Assembly (NCBI GenBank): GCA_963791325.1
Contig: CAWBRU010000023.1
Location: 186,001 to 250,000, forward strand
Length of the DNA: 64,000 bases
DNA from: JBEVJK01 sp963791325
GTDB taxonomy: Bacteria > Pseudomonadota > Alphaproteobacteria > Rhizobiales > Rhizobiaceae
Direction: 5' to 3'
This document shows, piece by piece, positions 7,994 to 17,674 of this stretch; within the stretch, counting starts at the first letter, position 1, and each line of letters begins with the position of its first letter. The notes beneath the pieces are model-generated. The model had not been told where the DNA came from, searched no databases, and saw only the letters and a list, made by a program, of their open reading frames with translations. Position numbers and translations under genes: made by a program.

Positions 7994-9748
7994 CTACAGA
8001 CGCTCGAGGCTGAGCATTGCAGGATCGCCCCGCCAAGCTTTGTCCAGCGCCGCCTGGGCCTTCTCGGCGGCCGCGGTGTCACCGCTGGCCTTGCTCGCCT
8101 GCGCCAGCCCGTAAAGCGCCTGCCCGTCGCCGCGGGCATGCTCCAAGGCCGCCGCGAACTCCTTCTCCGCCGCCGCCGGCTGGCCGGCCTTGAGCAGCGC
8201 TGCGCCGAGCGAGCGGCGCACCGGATAGTACCAATAGGGCGGCTCCATATAGGGGATGGTGTCCTCCGTCTCGGCCGCCTTCTGCCAGAGCGCCATGGCC
8301 TCGGCGTCCTTGCCGCCGGCCTGGGCGGCCCGCGCCAGCACGACGTCGCGAGCGACCCCGAGCACCGGCTCTGCCGGGATCCCCCAGGCAGTGAGCTCCG
8401 CCCAGTCCGTGCCCTTCAGAATGGCGTCGATGGCAGCGGCCTCGGCCTCTGCACCCCGCGTGTCCTTCTTGGCGGCGAAGGCCGCGCCGCGCGCATAGTG
8501 CCACATCGCCTTCACGTAGGGTGGGGCATCCGGAGGGTCGGCGAGCGCCAGCACCATGTCGGGATCGCCATACTGGGCCCAGGCGAAATACGGGGCTGCC
8601 TTGACCGGCTGGGCAATCGGGACGGCGGTTGCCACCTCGTTGCTTAGCCATTTGTCCAGCTTCTCCGCCGCGGCCAGCGCCGTCTTCGTGTCGCCGAGCA
8701 GCTGCGCCGAAACCAGCACGAAGTGGATGTTGTGGGAGTAGTAGCCGATCGGATAGACGCCGACCGCGCCCGTCTCGGTGAGGTACTTCTCATCGACCTG
8801 CGAGGCAGCCTCGTTCGCGGCGAGCGAATCGGTGTAGCGACCGATGCGGTAATAGATGTGGCTCGGCATATGCACGATGTGGCCGGCCCCCGGCATCAGC
8901 GCGGCGAGCTGATCGGCATAGGGTTCGGCCCGCTCCGGGCGGTCGGAGGCTTCCACCAGGTGGATATAGAGGTGGATCGCCCAAGCATTCTTGGGATCTT
9001 TGGCCAGAACGCCCTCGAGGCGCTTTTCGATGTCGGCCGCGCGGCCTTTCGGCTGCTTGCCGCCCGGCTGCCAATAGTCCCAGGGCTGGGTGTCCATGCC
9101 CGCCTCGGCAGCCATCACCGCAAACAGAAGATCCTGCGGATATTTGTCGGCCAGCGCCGCCATGGCATCGGCAAAGGCGGCGTCGAGCTGCGGCCGCTCC
9201 GCCGCCGGATCGTCGGAGTAGCGCGTCGCCACTGCGGCAATCAGGGCCTTCTCCTTCTCAGTCGCGCCCGCCGCGAGCGCTTGGGCGCGCGCGGCGGCGG
9301 CAAGCGCCGGAGCGTTGGCCTGCGGATCCATCGGCACATTGATATTGGGGCCAAGCACCAGCGACTCGCCCAGGAAGCAGAGCGCGCAGTCGGGGTCGAG
9401 GCTTTGGGCTTTCTTGAAGGCGCGGCGCGCTTCGGCGTGGTTGAAGTTGGCGGCAAGTCTCATCCCTTGATCGAAATAGCGCTGAGCCTCGGGATTGGCC
9501 GTGGTGATCGGGTAGCTCAGGGATCCGAGGTCGGACCAGAGAGGGGGAGCGGCGTCCTCATAGGCCTTGACGGCCGCCGGCGACATGGCCTTTGCGGGGA
9601 TGTCGGCCAGGCGGCAATGGGGGGCTGACGGCAGAACCTCTGCGGGACCGGTTGCCGCGGTGAAGTGCGCACCGGCGGCGCCGATGCCGATGGCGGCAAC
9701 CAAGGTCGTGGGAACACCTAAATATCCAAGAACACGATGAGCATGCAT
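7994..9748 (-). CDS. Exported TPR-repeat protein
   Basis: About 584 residues with an N-terminal hydrophobic leader (VLGYLGVPTTLVAAIGIGAAGA) that is a signal peptide or anchor. Several TPR-type helix pairs follow: AQRYFDQGMRLAANFNHAEARRAF with a CALCFLG cysteine pair, then NAWAIHLYIHLVEAS, PSHIYYRIGRYTDSLAANEAA, and C-terminal repeats rich in Ala. The family is common in environmental proteobacteria and annotated only as TPR; function unknown. ATG 9748 is preferred over an upstream ATG at 9778 because the leader begins there. Confidence 0.82.
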   Translation of the reverse strand: MHAHRVLGYLGVPTTLVAAIGIGAAGAHFTAATGPAEVLPSAPHCRLADIPAKAMSPAAVKAYEDAAPPLWSDLGSLSYPITTANPEAQRYFDQGMRLAANFNHAEARRAFKKAQSLDPDCALCFLGESLVLGPNINVPMDPQANAPALAAAARAQALAAGATEKEKALIAAVATRYSDDPAAERPQLDAAFADAMAALADKYPQDLLFAVMAAEAGMDTQPWDYWQPGGKQPKGRAADIEKRLEGVLAKDPKNAWAIHLYIHLVEASDRPERAEPYADQLAALMPGAGHIVHMPSHIYYRIGRYTDSLAANEAASQVDEKYLTETGAVGVYPIGYYSHNIHFVLVSAQLLGDTKTALAAAEKLDKWLSNEVATAVPIAQPVKAAPYFAWAQYGDPDMVLALADPPDAPPYVKAMWHYARGAAFAAKKDTRGAEAEAAAIDAILKGTDWAELTAWGIPAEPVLGVARDVVLARAAQAGGKDAEAMALWQKAAETEDTIPYMEPPYWYYPVRRSLGAALLKAGQPAAAEKEFAAALEHARGDGQALYGLAQASKASGDTAAAEKAQAALDKAWRGDPAMLSLERL

Positions 9749-10019
9749 GGCAGCCTCCTGTCGTGCGCTATTGTCCACACCTCTGGTAATTCAAAGCCAT
9801 TCGATCAAATTGCGAGAATACTATTGTCCGCCTTTGATCGATACTTGACAATTCAATTGCTGTTGCAACGCCTACTTTGGATACGGGCAGGAGCCGACTT
9901 TCATCACGTCGGGACCAGATCCGAGCTGCGAAGAAGGGAGCGGGTGGTCGCCCAGCCGGTGAGCTGTCGGCAATCGCGAAGCGGGCGCCAACCGGCGTCC
10001 AGTCGCGCGAAGCGGATTG

Positions 10020-10820
10020 CTATGGCTCGGCGGCCGGCTCGGGCTCCAGCGCCGGCATCACCTGGAGCAGCGGTTCCGGCTTGACTCCGAGCTCGCCGGT
10101 GAACGGCCGGTCATTGGCCAATATCAGAAGCACGGCCGCCGCCACGCCCGCTGCAAAGGTCGCCAGCGTCAGCGCCGATGCCAGGCGATTGTGGGCATGA
10201 ATGATGGCGATGGCGAGAAAGGCGCAGGCCGCTTGCAGGGCCAAGCAGACCCATTTGGTCGGATCAACCTGCGACTGGCTGACCAGCACCCGTTGCCGTC
10301 GTGCCTCGAGCGTACGTTCCAGCGCGGCGACGATTTCGCGCTGAGCGATTTCCTGGCCGGCATTGGCCGGGGTCAAGGCCAGCGTCGATCGCAGCGCTTG
10401 GTTGAGGGTTGCCGGGCTGGTGGTCAGAGTTGCCGAGCCTGCGGCCATTGCTGGCCATTCCTGGCCGATACTTTCGGTGATGTAGGCATGGATGAGCCCG
10501 CGCAAATTGCGTTCCGTCGATGTGCCGAATACCCCGGCCAGGATGACCGCCGAGCGCAGCGCGCTGGCTTCGCGGTTGACGGCGTCGTGCGCTTTGTCGG
10601 TATCGGTCCAAACCTGCGCCGCGGTGAAGGCCACGAACAGTCCGATAAGAACGCCGAGCGGCGACAAGATCCCGGGCGTAACGGCCTTGAAGGCTCCCAT
10701 GGCCGTTGCCGATTTGAAGCGGTCAACGAGCGCGAAAGTCACTCCCGCGAGTGCGAAAGTGGCCCCGAAGACGGCCACCGCCATCCAGGCGACCGGCAGA
10801 TTGTGCAGCCAATTGCTCAT
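10020..10820 (-). CDS. DUF4239-like membrane protein
   Basis: About 266 residues. There are two N-terminal membrane helices (LPVAWMAVAVFGATFALAGVTFALV and TPGILSPLGVLIGLFVAFTAAQVW) and two C-terminal ones (WVCLALQAACAFLAIAIIHAH and ALTLATFAAGVAAAVLLILA). The helical cytoplasmic part between them contains DAVNREASALRSAVILA. This four-helix layout is that of DUF4239/bestrophin-like proteins; function unknown. The start MSNWLHNLP at 10820 avoids a basic leader. It stands alone, divergent from the DUF1326 gene. Confidence 0.75.
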   Translation of the reverse strand: MSNWLHNLPVAWMAVAVFGATFALAGVTFALVDRFKSATAMGAFKAVTPGILSPLGVLIGLFVAFTAAQVWTDTDKAHDAVNREASALRSAVILAGVFGTSTERNLRGLIHAYITESIGQEWPAMAAGSATLTTSPATLNQALRSTLALTPANAGQEIAQREIVAALERTLEARRQRVLVSQSQVDPTKWVCLALQAACAFLAIAIIHAHNRLASALTLATFAAGVAAAVLLILANDRPFTGELGVKPEPLLQVMPALEPEPAAEP

Positions 10821-11053
10821 CGCGCAGCGCCGAGCGGGCTCCATGCCTCGATGTTGTCCGACTGCACTTTCGTCCAGCCGCGGCCTGGACCGCAAGCGTC
10901 GGAGAGAAGTCTTTCGCCGCCGCCGCGCTTTTTCGAGAGCTCCGACACTGCGCGCGCCGGGGCTGCCGCTCGATCGGCGAGAGGCTCACGAACCCGCTGG
11001 AGTGCGGCCCCGCATCGACATATAGTCTGACGCTCATCTTTGGAGGAACGGCG

Positions 11054-11692
11054 ATGAACGCAGTGCCTCAATGGCGGCTCGCAGGTGACTGGTTCGACAT
11101 CTGCAGCTGCGATATCCCTTGCCCTTGCGAGTTCGCACAGCGGCCGACCAACAACCACTGCCAGGGCGTGCTCGCCTGGCATGTGCGCGAGGGTCGGTAC
11201 GGCGGCGTCGAGCTTGACGGGCTGACGGTGGTGGCCCTCGGCGAGTTCGAAGGCAACCTCTGGACCGGCGAGGCAAAGGCCGTGATGGGCATGTACGTCG
11301 ACGAAAAGGCAACCGCGGGACAGCGCGACGCCCTGCAGGCGATCTTCAGCGGCCAGGCCGGCGGCTGGCCCGCGGGCTTTGCCGCCAATGTCGGCGAGAT
11401 GCGCGGCATGGAGTTCGTGCCGATCAGCTTTGAGGTGGCGGGTGACCTCGCCACCTGGCGGGTCGAGATCCCTGGCCTGGTCGTCGGGCGCGCCGAAGCG
11501 CTCTCCGGTCCCACAACACCTCCCGGCAAGCGTGTGCAGACCATCAACCCGCCGGGCTCGGAGGTCGGCCCAGGCCAAGTTGCCACCTGGGGGCGCTCCG
11601 TCGAGGTGAGCACCAAAGGCTTCGGGCTCGACTGGACGGGGACGGCCCGCTCGAGCAAGCACATCCCCTTCGACTGGACCGGCCCGAACTAG
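11054..11692 (+). CDS. DUF1326 domain protein
   Basis: A 212-residue cytoplasmic protein of the DUF1326 family. The N-terminal cysteine cluster DICSCDIPCPCEF, which could bind a metal, is characteristic. The long conserved middle contains GVLAWHVREGRYGGVELDGL and GEAKAVMGMYVDEKAT, and the end has DWTGTARSSKHIPFDW. GGAGG at 11042-11046 supports the ATG. The DUF2182 membrane protein follows after 3 nt; these two families are often paired, suggesting a joint metal-related role, but the function is not established. Confidence 0.88.
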   Translation: MNAVPQWRLAGDWFDICSCDIPCPCEFAQRPTNNHCQGVLAWHVREGRYGGVELDGLTVVALGEFEGNLWTGEAKAVMGMYVDEKATAGQRDALQAIFSGQAGGWPAGFAANVGEMRGMEFVPISFEVAGDLATWRVEIPGLVVGRAEALSGPTTPPGKRVQTINPPGSEVGPGQVATWGRSVEVSTKGFGLDWTGTARSSKHIPFDWTGPN

Positions 11693-11695
11693 GAC

Positions 11696-12562
11696 GTGCC
11701 GTTGCCGGGCGCGTTCCCCAGAAAATCGTGGCGGTTCGCCCGCAACCTGCGTGGCATGCCGCTTGGGCTGCTCGCATCGCTGGTGGTGCTGACCGCCGCA
11801 TCGTGGACGCTCACCCTCTACCAATCCGTCAGCATGGACATGCCCATGGGCATTGCAGTGCGCGGCGGAATGGAGGGGATGAAAGGCATGGCCGGCATGG
11901 CGATGGACGGAATTGCCGCCGACGGCTGGTCGCTCGCCGGCGCCGGTGCCTTTGTCGCCGTATGGACCGTGATGATGGCGGCGATGATGCTGCCGGCCGC
12001 GGCGCCCATGATCTTGATGTTCGCGACGGCGCAGGCCAGGCGCGAACGGCACGCGGCCGTCCCGACATGGATGTTCGTCGCGGGCTACATGGTCGTCTGG
12101 GCGGCAGCGGGAGTTCTCGTCTATGTCCTGGTCCAGTTCGGCAGCGAGCTTGCAACCAGCCTCGATCCGCCTCAGCGCTCGAAATGGGCGCCGCTCGCCC
12201 TCGGGATCACGCTTTGCGTCGCCGGACTCTACCAATTTACGACCTTCAAACACATCTGCCTCAGCCATTGCCGTTCGCCGCTTGCCTTCGTTGCACAGCA
12301 CTGGCGTGACGGGCGGGTCGGCGCGCTCCACATGGGTCTGCGCCACGGTCTTTATTGCTTTGGCTGCTGCTGGGCATTGTTTGCTGTGCTGGTCGCGGCC
12401 GGCGTCATGAGCATAGCCTGGATGCTGCTCCTGACGCTGGTCGTCTTCGTCGAGAAGCTGCTGGCGCCCGGCCGCCGCTTCGAAGGTGCGTTGGGCATTT
12501 TGCTCGTGGCTCTGGGGATCGTCGTATCGCTCGGCGCGGTCGAGATGCCCTGGATGGGCTGA
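11696..12562 (+). CDS. DUF2182 predicted metal-binding integral membrane protein
   Basis: 288 residues with about six membrane helices. Characteristic DUF2182 elements are the methionine-rich loop GMEGMKGMAGMAMDG, the AVWTVMMAAMMLPAAAPMILMFA helix (given here as two halves of one motif), the LTPLK-like segment YQFTTFKHICLSHCRSP, and the second-half HMGLRHGLYCFGCCWALF. The Met/Cys/His richness suggests copper or another soft metal (inference). GTG 11696, 3 nt after the DUF1326 stop, is the start; ATG 11756 is the alternative. The two genes form one operon. Confidence 0.87.
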   Translation: MPLPGAFPRKSWRFARNLRGMPLGLLASLVVLTAASWTLTLYQSVSMDMPMGIAVRGGMEGMKGMAGMAMDGIAADGWSLAGAGAFVAVWTVMMAAMMLPAAAPMILMFATAQARRERHAAVPTWMFVAGYMVVWAAAGVLVYVLVQFGSELATSLDPPQRSKWAPLALGITLCVAGLYQFTTFKHICLSHCRSPLAFVAQHWRDGRVGALHMGLRHGLYCFGCCWALFAVLVAAGVMSIAWMLLLTLVVFVEKLLAPGRRFEGALGILLVALGIVVSLGAVEMPWMG

Positions 12563-12639
12563 TAGCGTCTCCGCTCTCGCTCCTGCCGACGGGCGCCGTG
12601 GAGTGAGTGTCGGACAGGCAGCCGACTGCCGATTTCCGG

Positions 12640-14183
12640 GCCGGTTCCACGCCTCTCCTCATCGAAAAACGCCGATCTGCTTTTTGGGCGAGCGCAGGCT
12701 GCTGCCGTTTGTGTGAACGGCTGAGGCAGCAGGCAGCCGAAGGCAAACCGTTCCTGCTGATCTATGGAATGAGCGACTCCGGCAAATCCTCCCTGCTTCG
12801 AGCGGGGGGTGCTGCCTTCCATCACGCGGCCGGGGGCGGTGGCCGGCATCGAAATCTGGCGTATCTGCCTGTTCCGCCCTTCCGAGGGGTCGGATCCGTT
12901 CGAGTCGCTTGCCGCAGGGCTGCTCCCTGAGGGAGCACTGCCGGAGCTTGGCTGCGAACCGGCGGCGCTGGCGCAGGTCTGTCGCGATTCCGGCTGACGG
13001 CAATGTCCTGGTGAGTGCCTCGCACGACGGGACCGCTCGCCTTTGGGACGTCGACGGTATTCTCTCGACCAGTCTGATGCATGAATATGCTCCGACCTTT
13101 GCGCTGTTCAGCCCTGACAATCATCATTTGCTGACCGGCGGCCGAAACAACAAGGTGCATCTTTGGGACACCGCGATTGAGCGCATTGTCGCCGATTTCC
13201 ACACCCAGGAGATTATCGGCAGCGCGACGTTCAGCCCCGACGGGCGACGCAATGCGGCGGCATCGCTCGCCGGTCGGATCGTCGTTTGGGATGTGACGAC
13301 CGGGCGCGAGCTCGTGCGCTTGAAGACGTCGGCGGGGCTGCTTAAAGTTCAGTTCAGTCCCGACGGCAACATCCTGGCGGCAGGTTCGGCAGGCGGCGCG
13401 GCGCAATTGTGGAATGTCGCTACCGGCGCTGAGGGAGCAACCATCCAAACCAGCGGGCTGGTTCTGGAGGTCAGCTTCGGCAAAGGCGGCGATGTTGTTC
13501 TTGCCGTCGGGAGCGACAACGCGGCACACCTGTTGAAAACCGACGGGACCGAGATCGAAGCCTTGGTCGGACACCACAGCGAAATCACGGCGGCGACATT
13601 CAGTCCGGACGGTGAGTTCGTTGCGACGACCTCGCTCGACCACACGGCGCGGATATGGTCGGCCAAGGACGGCCGCAACATCGCGACATTGAAGGGTGCC
13701 GACGACGAGTTGATGGCAGCGGCCGCATTCAGTCCGGACAACCGATCGCTGCTGACCGCCGCACGCGACGGGACCGTGAGAATCTGGACCGTTCCGGAGG
13801 GCAAAGAGAAGGTGTCCTCAAAGGCCGTGCCGGGGGCGGCATCAGTGCGCAATTCAGTCCGAACGGCAGATATTTGGTAACGGCGTCATCGCAGGATCGC
13901 ACGGTCCGGCTGTGGGCGGCACGGTCCGGGGATCCCATCGCAGTCCTTGTCGGAGGAGCAGGCCGGCAACCAGCCGGCATTGACGCGCGCCGTGTTCAAC
14001 GCCGATGGAACGAGTGTCGCAATTCCTTCCGGTGATCAAAGCGTCCGCGTTATCCGCATTTTCCAGACGGCGGAGAAGCTGATCCAGTTTGCGAGGCACA
14101 TTGTTCCACGGGAGCTGACCGCATGCGAGCGGCGGCGATTCTATCTCCCTGTCAAAGACGATGACGGCGCGTGTCCACATTGA
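12640..14183 (+). pseudogene. Broken STAND NTPase-WD40 repeat gene
   Basis: Pieces of one large protein lie in several frames. The N-terminal P-loop part reads RLRQQAAEGKPFLLIYGMSDSGKSSLLRAG (two adjoining stretches) and the next piece IEIWRICLFRPSEGSDPFESLAAGLLPEG is in another frame. It then jumps, with the rest of the NTPase region missing, into WD40 repeats (about 13000-13850: SASHDGTARLWDVDG, FSPDGRRNAAASLAGRIVVWD, FSPDGEFVATTSLDHTARIWSA). Further shifts lead to FSPNGRYLVTASSQDRTVRLWAA and finally to VRVIRIFQTAEKLIQFA and RELTACERRRFYLPV, the usual end of these proteins. A normal member exceeds 1000 residues. At least three frameshifts plus an internal deletion make it non-functional. 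Confidence 0.8.
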
Positions 14184-14239
14184 TGCCGGCTGACGCCGGC
14201 ACCTGCTGCCGGTGGTCTCTCGGTTGGGCTGCCGCAATT

Positions 14240-14280
14240 CCAGGAAAAGTGGACACGGGTTTTTTCCGTCCCGGACGCGG
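14240..14280. repeat. Dispersed REP-like element, copy 1
   Basis: The stretch AGGAAAAGTGGACACGGG followed by TTTTTTCCGTCCCGG resembles the element at 43658-43695 (AGGAAAGTGGATCGGG then TTTTCCGTCCGG). Both sit directly behind a gene end. Such short extragenic repeats are common in Hyphomicrobiales. Confidence 0.5.
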
Positions 14281-14374
14281 AAGCCGCGCTGAGCCCTCTC
14301 GGGCAAGGACGCGCTCGAACCTGGCCGGTTTGAGGGGTCCCGAACAGCAAGATCGGCCAAAGTCGTTGAACTGA

Positions 14375-14451
14375 TGGCGCGAGTGACGGGGCTCGAACCC
14401 GCGACCTCCGGCGTGACAGGCCGGCACTCTAACCGACTGAGCTACACCCGC
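14375..14451 (-). tRNA. tRNA-Asp(GTC)
   Basis: A complete 77-nt cloverleaf with encoded CCA. The acceptor GCGGGTG pairs with CACTCGC (one G-U), the anticodon loop is CTGTCAC in a GCCGG/CCGGA-type stem, and the T arm is GCGGG-TTCGAGC-CCCGT. Confidence 0.95.
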
Positions 14452-14658
14452 GCACCAAGACGCCGACCGCATGGGCGGTGACGTCGAGGGGCGTGATTAC
14501 GGGGTTCATCGGCGGGTGTCAAGCCGCCGCGGCGCGGCCGGCCGGGCCACGCGGAGGCTCGATCCCGAGCCGTACGGCGGTCTCGGCAGCAGGGCTTGAG
14601 CGCCAGCCTTTCCGCTTGCCGCGAGCCGCCCGACCGCTTAAAAGCTGCCGCTCGGACC

Positions 14659-14734
<76 letters not shown>

Positions 14735-14926
14735 ATACTCATAAACCAGTCTGATTTTACTCACTTCGTCTCGGATTGCCGGCGGTTTATCGCTGCGGCT
14801 TCGAAAGCCCGAGTCCACTTCAGCCGCGCTTTCCGGGAGAAGATCGCCGCAAGGGCGCGAAAAGAACGGTGGCGACACTGCCCGGCAGGTGCTCTCACCG
14901 ATCTGAGCTGAGGCATTGTTTAAAAT

Positions 14927-14971
14927 TGGTCGGAGCGGCGGGATTCGAACCCACGACCCCTTGACCCCCAG
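14927..14971 (-). other. 3' fragment of tRNA-Pro(GGG): attachment-site scar
   Basis: On the minus strand, 14971 to 14927 carries the anticodon loop CTGGGGG, the 3' anticodon stem TCAAG, the complete T arm around GGGTTCGAATCCC, the acceptor strand CGCTCCG and CCA. Nothing 5' of the loop pairs as in tRNA-Pro, so it is not a functional tRNA. An integrase starts 176 nt away. This is the displaced 3' half left by site-specific integration into a tRNA-Pro gene; the island lies to the right. No intact partner tRNA-Pro is in the window. Confidence 0.82.
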
Positions 14972-15146
14972 GCGAATGCGCTAGCGTCAATGCTATCAAC
15001 TCATATCGGCTCAGTAAGCAGCCCAACGGCTCATCGTAGCTCGGAAAGTCCATTGTGCCCAAGGCCATTGCGTGGTAGCGCTCTTGTCCGGAAGGTTCAT
15101 AGCTACTCATGAGCAACCACAAGGAACCGGGGGAGATGCTTCCTGT

Positions 15147-16403
15147 ATGCTTACTAAATCGAAAGTCGTCCCGGATCCGGCCGAGCCAAGGGGGATGGCT
15201 CTCAACATTGCCGAGCCCGCTGCAGCGGTCCTAGCTCGCGATCGCCGCCGGCACGGCGTCGCGCTCACCAGGGCGACCGTGAAGAAACTGTCGCTACCGG
15301 CCGGCAAGAAGGATCATCTATTCTGGGACTCCAGGCTGACCGGGTTCGGGCTCAGGCTGCAGGGCGCAAAGCGAAGCTGGGTCATTCAGTTTCGTGATGC
15401 CGGCGGCACGACCCGCCGATTGACTATCGGGAACGCAGCGGTGCTTGAGGCAGATGACGCACGCGCCGAAGCCAAGCTCAAGCTGGCCGACGTCACCCGC
15501 GGTGGGGACCCGGCCAAGGCCAGGAAGGCAGCACGCGAGGCAGTGAAGTTCGGGGAGCTGATCGAGCAGTACCTCAGCTATGCTTCGGCTCGGCAACGGC
15601 CATCGACGCACCAAGCGACGAAGCTGAACCTTGAAACGCACGCTAAGTCGCTGCAGTCGACGGCCATGCGCGACATTCGGCGGAGCGACGTCTCGCACGT
15701 GCACGAAAAGGTCACCGCCAAGAGCGGCCCCGTCCAAGGCAATCGCGTGCTCACCTCGCTGTCGGGGTTCTTCACCTGGGCGATCGGCAAAGGCCACCGC
15801 GAGGACAACCCAGCTTCTTATGTGCCTAAGAACGCCGAGGTCGAACGGCAGCGCCAGCTGAGCGACGACGAAATTCGTACGATCTGGACCGGAACTAGCT
15901 CGGCTAGCGACTATGACCGTATCATTCGATTTCTGCTCTTGACCGGTGCGAGGAGAAGCGAAGCAGGCTCGATGATGTGGAATGAGCTTAATGGAGACAT
16001 CTGGACCGTACCGGCAGTACGTATGAAGAACGGTGAGCCCCATGAGGTGCTGCTCACGCCTGCAGCGCTAACCTGCCTTCCAGCGGCCAGGGAGAACTAC
16101 GCGAACGTTTTCGGCAAGACGAAGGGCGCTGGCTATAGCGGCTGGTCTCGCAGCAAGCAACGCTTGGACCACCGCCTGAAGTTGGCGCCATGGGGCCTCC
16201 ATGACTTTCGCCGGACGATGTCGACCAGGCTGCACGATGCAGGAGTCCCGCCACACATCGTCGAGGCACTACTCGCCCACGTTGGGCACAAGTCTGGTGT
16301 CGCCGGAACCTACAACCTGGCGCAGTACCGTGAGCAAAAACGCGAGGCGCTGAAGCTCTGGTCGACGATTGTCCTGGCAATCGTGACCGCTGAAATTCAG
16401 TAG
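15147..16403 (+). CDS. Tyrosine-type site-specific integrase (tRNA-Pro element)
   Basis: A 418-residue P4-like integrase that would recombine the tRNA-Pro att site. The N-terminal DUF4102-like arm-binding domain (LSLPAGKKDHLFWDSRLTGFGLRL) is followed by a SAM-like core-binding domain (FGELIEQYLSYASARQRPST). The catalytic domain has Arg in LLTGARRSEA, HDFRR (the His-x-x-Arg box), HVGHKSG and the nucleophile Tyr in VAGTYNLAQY. ATG 15147 is used; a downstream ATG at 15195 has no properly spaced ribosome-binding site. It appears intact and lies just inside the tRNA fragment. Confidence 0.92.
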   Translation: MLTKSKVVPDPAEPRGMALNIAEPAAAVLARDRRRHGVALTRATVKKLSLPAGKKDHLFWDSRLTGFGLRLQGAKRSWVIQFRDAGGTTRRLTIGNAAVLEADDARAEAKLKLADVTRGGDPAKARKAAREAVKFGELIEQYLSYASARQRPSTHQATKLNLETHAKSLQSTAMRDIRRSDVSHVHEKVTAKSGPVQGNRVLTSLSGFFTWAIGKGHREDNPASYVPKNAEVERQRQLSDDEIRTIWTGTSSASDYDRIIRFLLLTGARRSEAGSMMWNELNGDIWTVPAVRMKNGEPHEVLLTPAALTCLPAARENYANVFGKTKGAGYSGWSRSKQRLDHRLKLAPWGLHDFRRTMSTRLHDAGVPPHIVEALLAHVGHKSGVAGTYNLAQYREQKREALKLWSTIVLAIVTAEIQ

Positions 16404-16867
16404 TCCATCGCGACCGCAAGTTCCGGCTTCATCGCGACCTTTTGAACCGCGAGAATCGCGGCAGTTGGCCAATCACGCTGACTGCCCCCAGCTAGCACGG
16501 CCCCAGTCAGACATGTTTCCTATTTTCACTGCCGGATCAGGCGTCGCTGGTATGTCAGATGTCGGGAAGCCCTTTTCTGAACCGTTGCGGACAATCGCCA
16601 TTCGTTCCGAAGATTAGTTCCTCGCCCGCCACAAAGTCTCAGGTCATTCAGAATATTTGACTCTCACAGAACAAGTTTCAGCAGACCGAGCGGCTCCCAA
16701 TTTCAGGAAAGTTCACATCGAGTGAAGGAGAGATTTGCGGCTACTCCTACCAATGTCTCGTGAGACTTGCGCGCTACTGAACAGACGGGGTATGCAACTA
16801 GGGTTGCTGAGGCGGACGGAGCTTCGTTGGTCGCAACTGAGTTGCATCCGAATGGGCCTAGAAACCG
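16404..16867. other. Gene-free spacer inside the element
   Basis: No credible coding frame, tRNA or long repeat was seen. Base composition drops compared with the integrase. It may contain the integrase/excisionase control region. Confidence 0.5.
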
Positions 16868-17296
16868 ATGAAAGATTCGACCCGAGACATGGTGGCCAAG
16901 ACCGTCGCTACGTGGGACTTCTTTCCGGACGACGAACACGCACGAATAGTGAGGGCAGTCACTGCGGCAATCAACGCATATCACCGTGCCTCTCGGCCCG
17001 ACTCGACCTCCACCCGAGCACTGAAAGAAGTCGGCCTGCCGATCCTGCCGCGACAACGGCGACGTGGTCGGCCGGCCGTGCCTTTGATCGACCTCCTGGT
17101 TGATCGATTGGCGTACTTGTACGCGGCACAGATGGATCAATTGGGCACTCGTTCATGGGATGGCGCGGTAGCAAGCAATTTTGAGCGCCTCGTAATGGAC
17201 GTATTTCAGGTGGCGGGCGTCCGCCAATCGGCAAAGAACGCGGTCGCGCGTCACGTCAACGAACGGAACCGACTGCCGGACATCCCTGATCTTTGA
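16868..17296 (+). CDS. Hypothetical protein of the mobile element
   Basis: 142 residues, mixed charge, with an RRRGRPAVPLIDLLVDRLAYLYAAQ helix region in the middle and a basic C-terminal half. I do not recognise a family. The composition and position between integrase and alpA-like gene suggest an element-borne accessory or replication-control protein, but nothing in the sequence proves it. The longer overlapping frame at 16735-17103 is not supported. Confidence 0.55.
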   Translation: MKDSTRDMVAKTVATWDFFPDDEHARIVRAVTAAINAYHRASRPDSTSTRALKEVGLPILPRQRRRGRPAVPLIDLLVDRLAYLYAAQMDQLGTRSWDGAVASNFERLVMDVFQVAGVRQSAKNAVARHVNERNRLPDIPDL

Positions 17297-17410
17297 GGGA
17301 GTCAGGCCAACTTATTGCGCTAGAACGATTATTTCTGATTAAACCTCGGTGCCTCCCGAGCCCCCAGGCTCTATCGTGAACGCTCTCGGATGGTCACAAA
17401 GGAGCACACG

Positions 17411-17605
17411 ATGACTGCCGCCGACCGCATCATTCGCCTTTCGGACGTGATCGAGATGGTCTCTGTCTCGCGCTCGCACATCGATCGGCTCGAGAGAAAA
17501 GGAAGTTTTCCCAGGCGACTCAAGCTCGGCCTGCGAAGGGTCGGATGGCGAGAGAGCGAAGTCATGGCCTGGATCAGTGAACGTGCCAGACGTTCCGCCG
17601 GTTAG
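17411..17605 (+). CDS. AlpA-family excisionase/transcriptional regulator
   Basis: A 64-residue winged-helix DNA-binding protein. IIRLSDVIEMVSVSRSHIDRLERKGSFPRRLKLGLRRVGW (two halves of the MerR-like helix-turn-helix and wing) followed by RESEVMAWISERAR is the AlpA/phage excisionase signature. In P4-type satellites and related islands this protein controls integrase transcription or excision. AAAGGAG upstream supports the ATG at 17411. It immediately precedes the primase gene. Confidence 0.9.
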   Translation: MTAADRIIRLSDVIEMVSVSRSHIDRLERKGSFPRRLKLGLRRVGWRESEVMAWISERARRSAG

Positions 17606-17674
17606 CCGAGAAAGCCGCGTTCGCGAAATCCAGTGAGTCAGACGCCCTGGAGCCGGATGATTTGGTGGTTGGAG

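Noticed and set aside
14927..15010. Complete tRNA-Pro gene
   Set aside because: The 5' acceptor strand and anticodon 5' stem do not pair with the 3' half; only the loop-to-CCA part matches.
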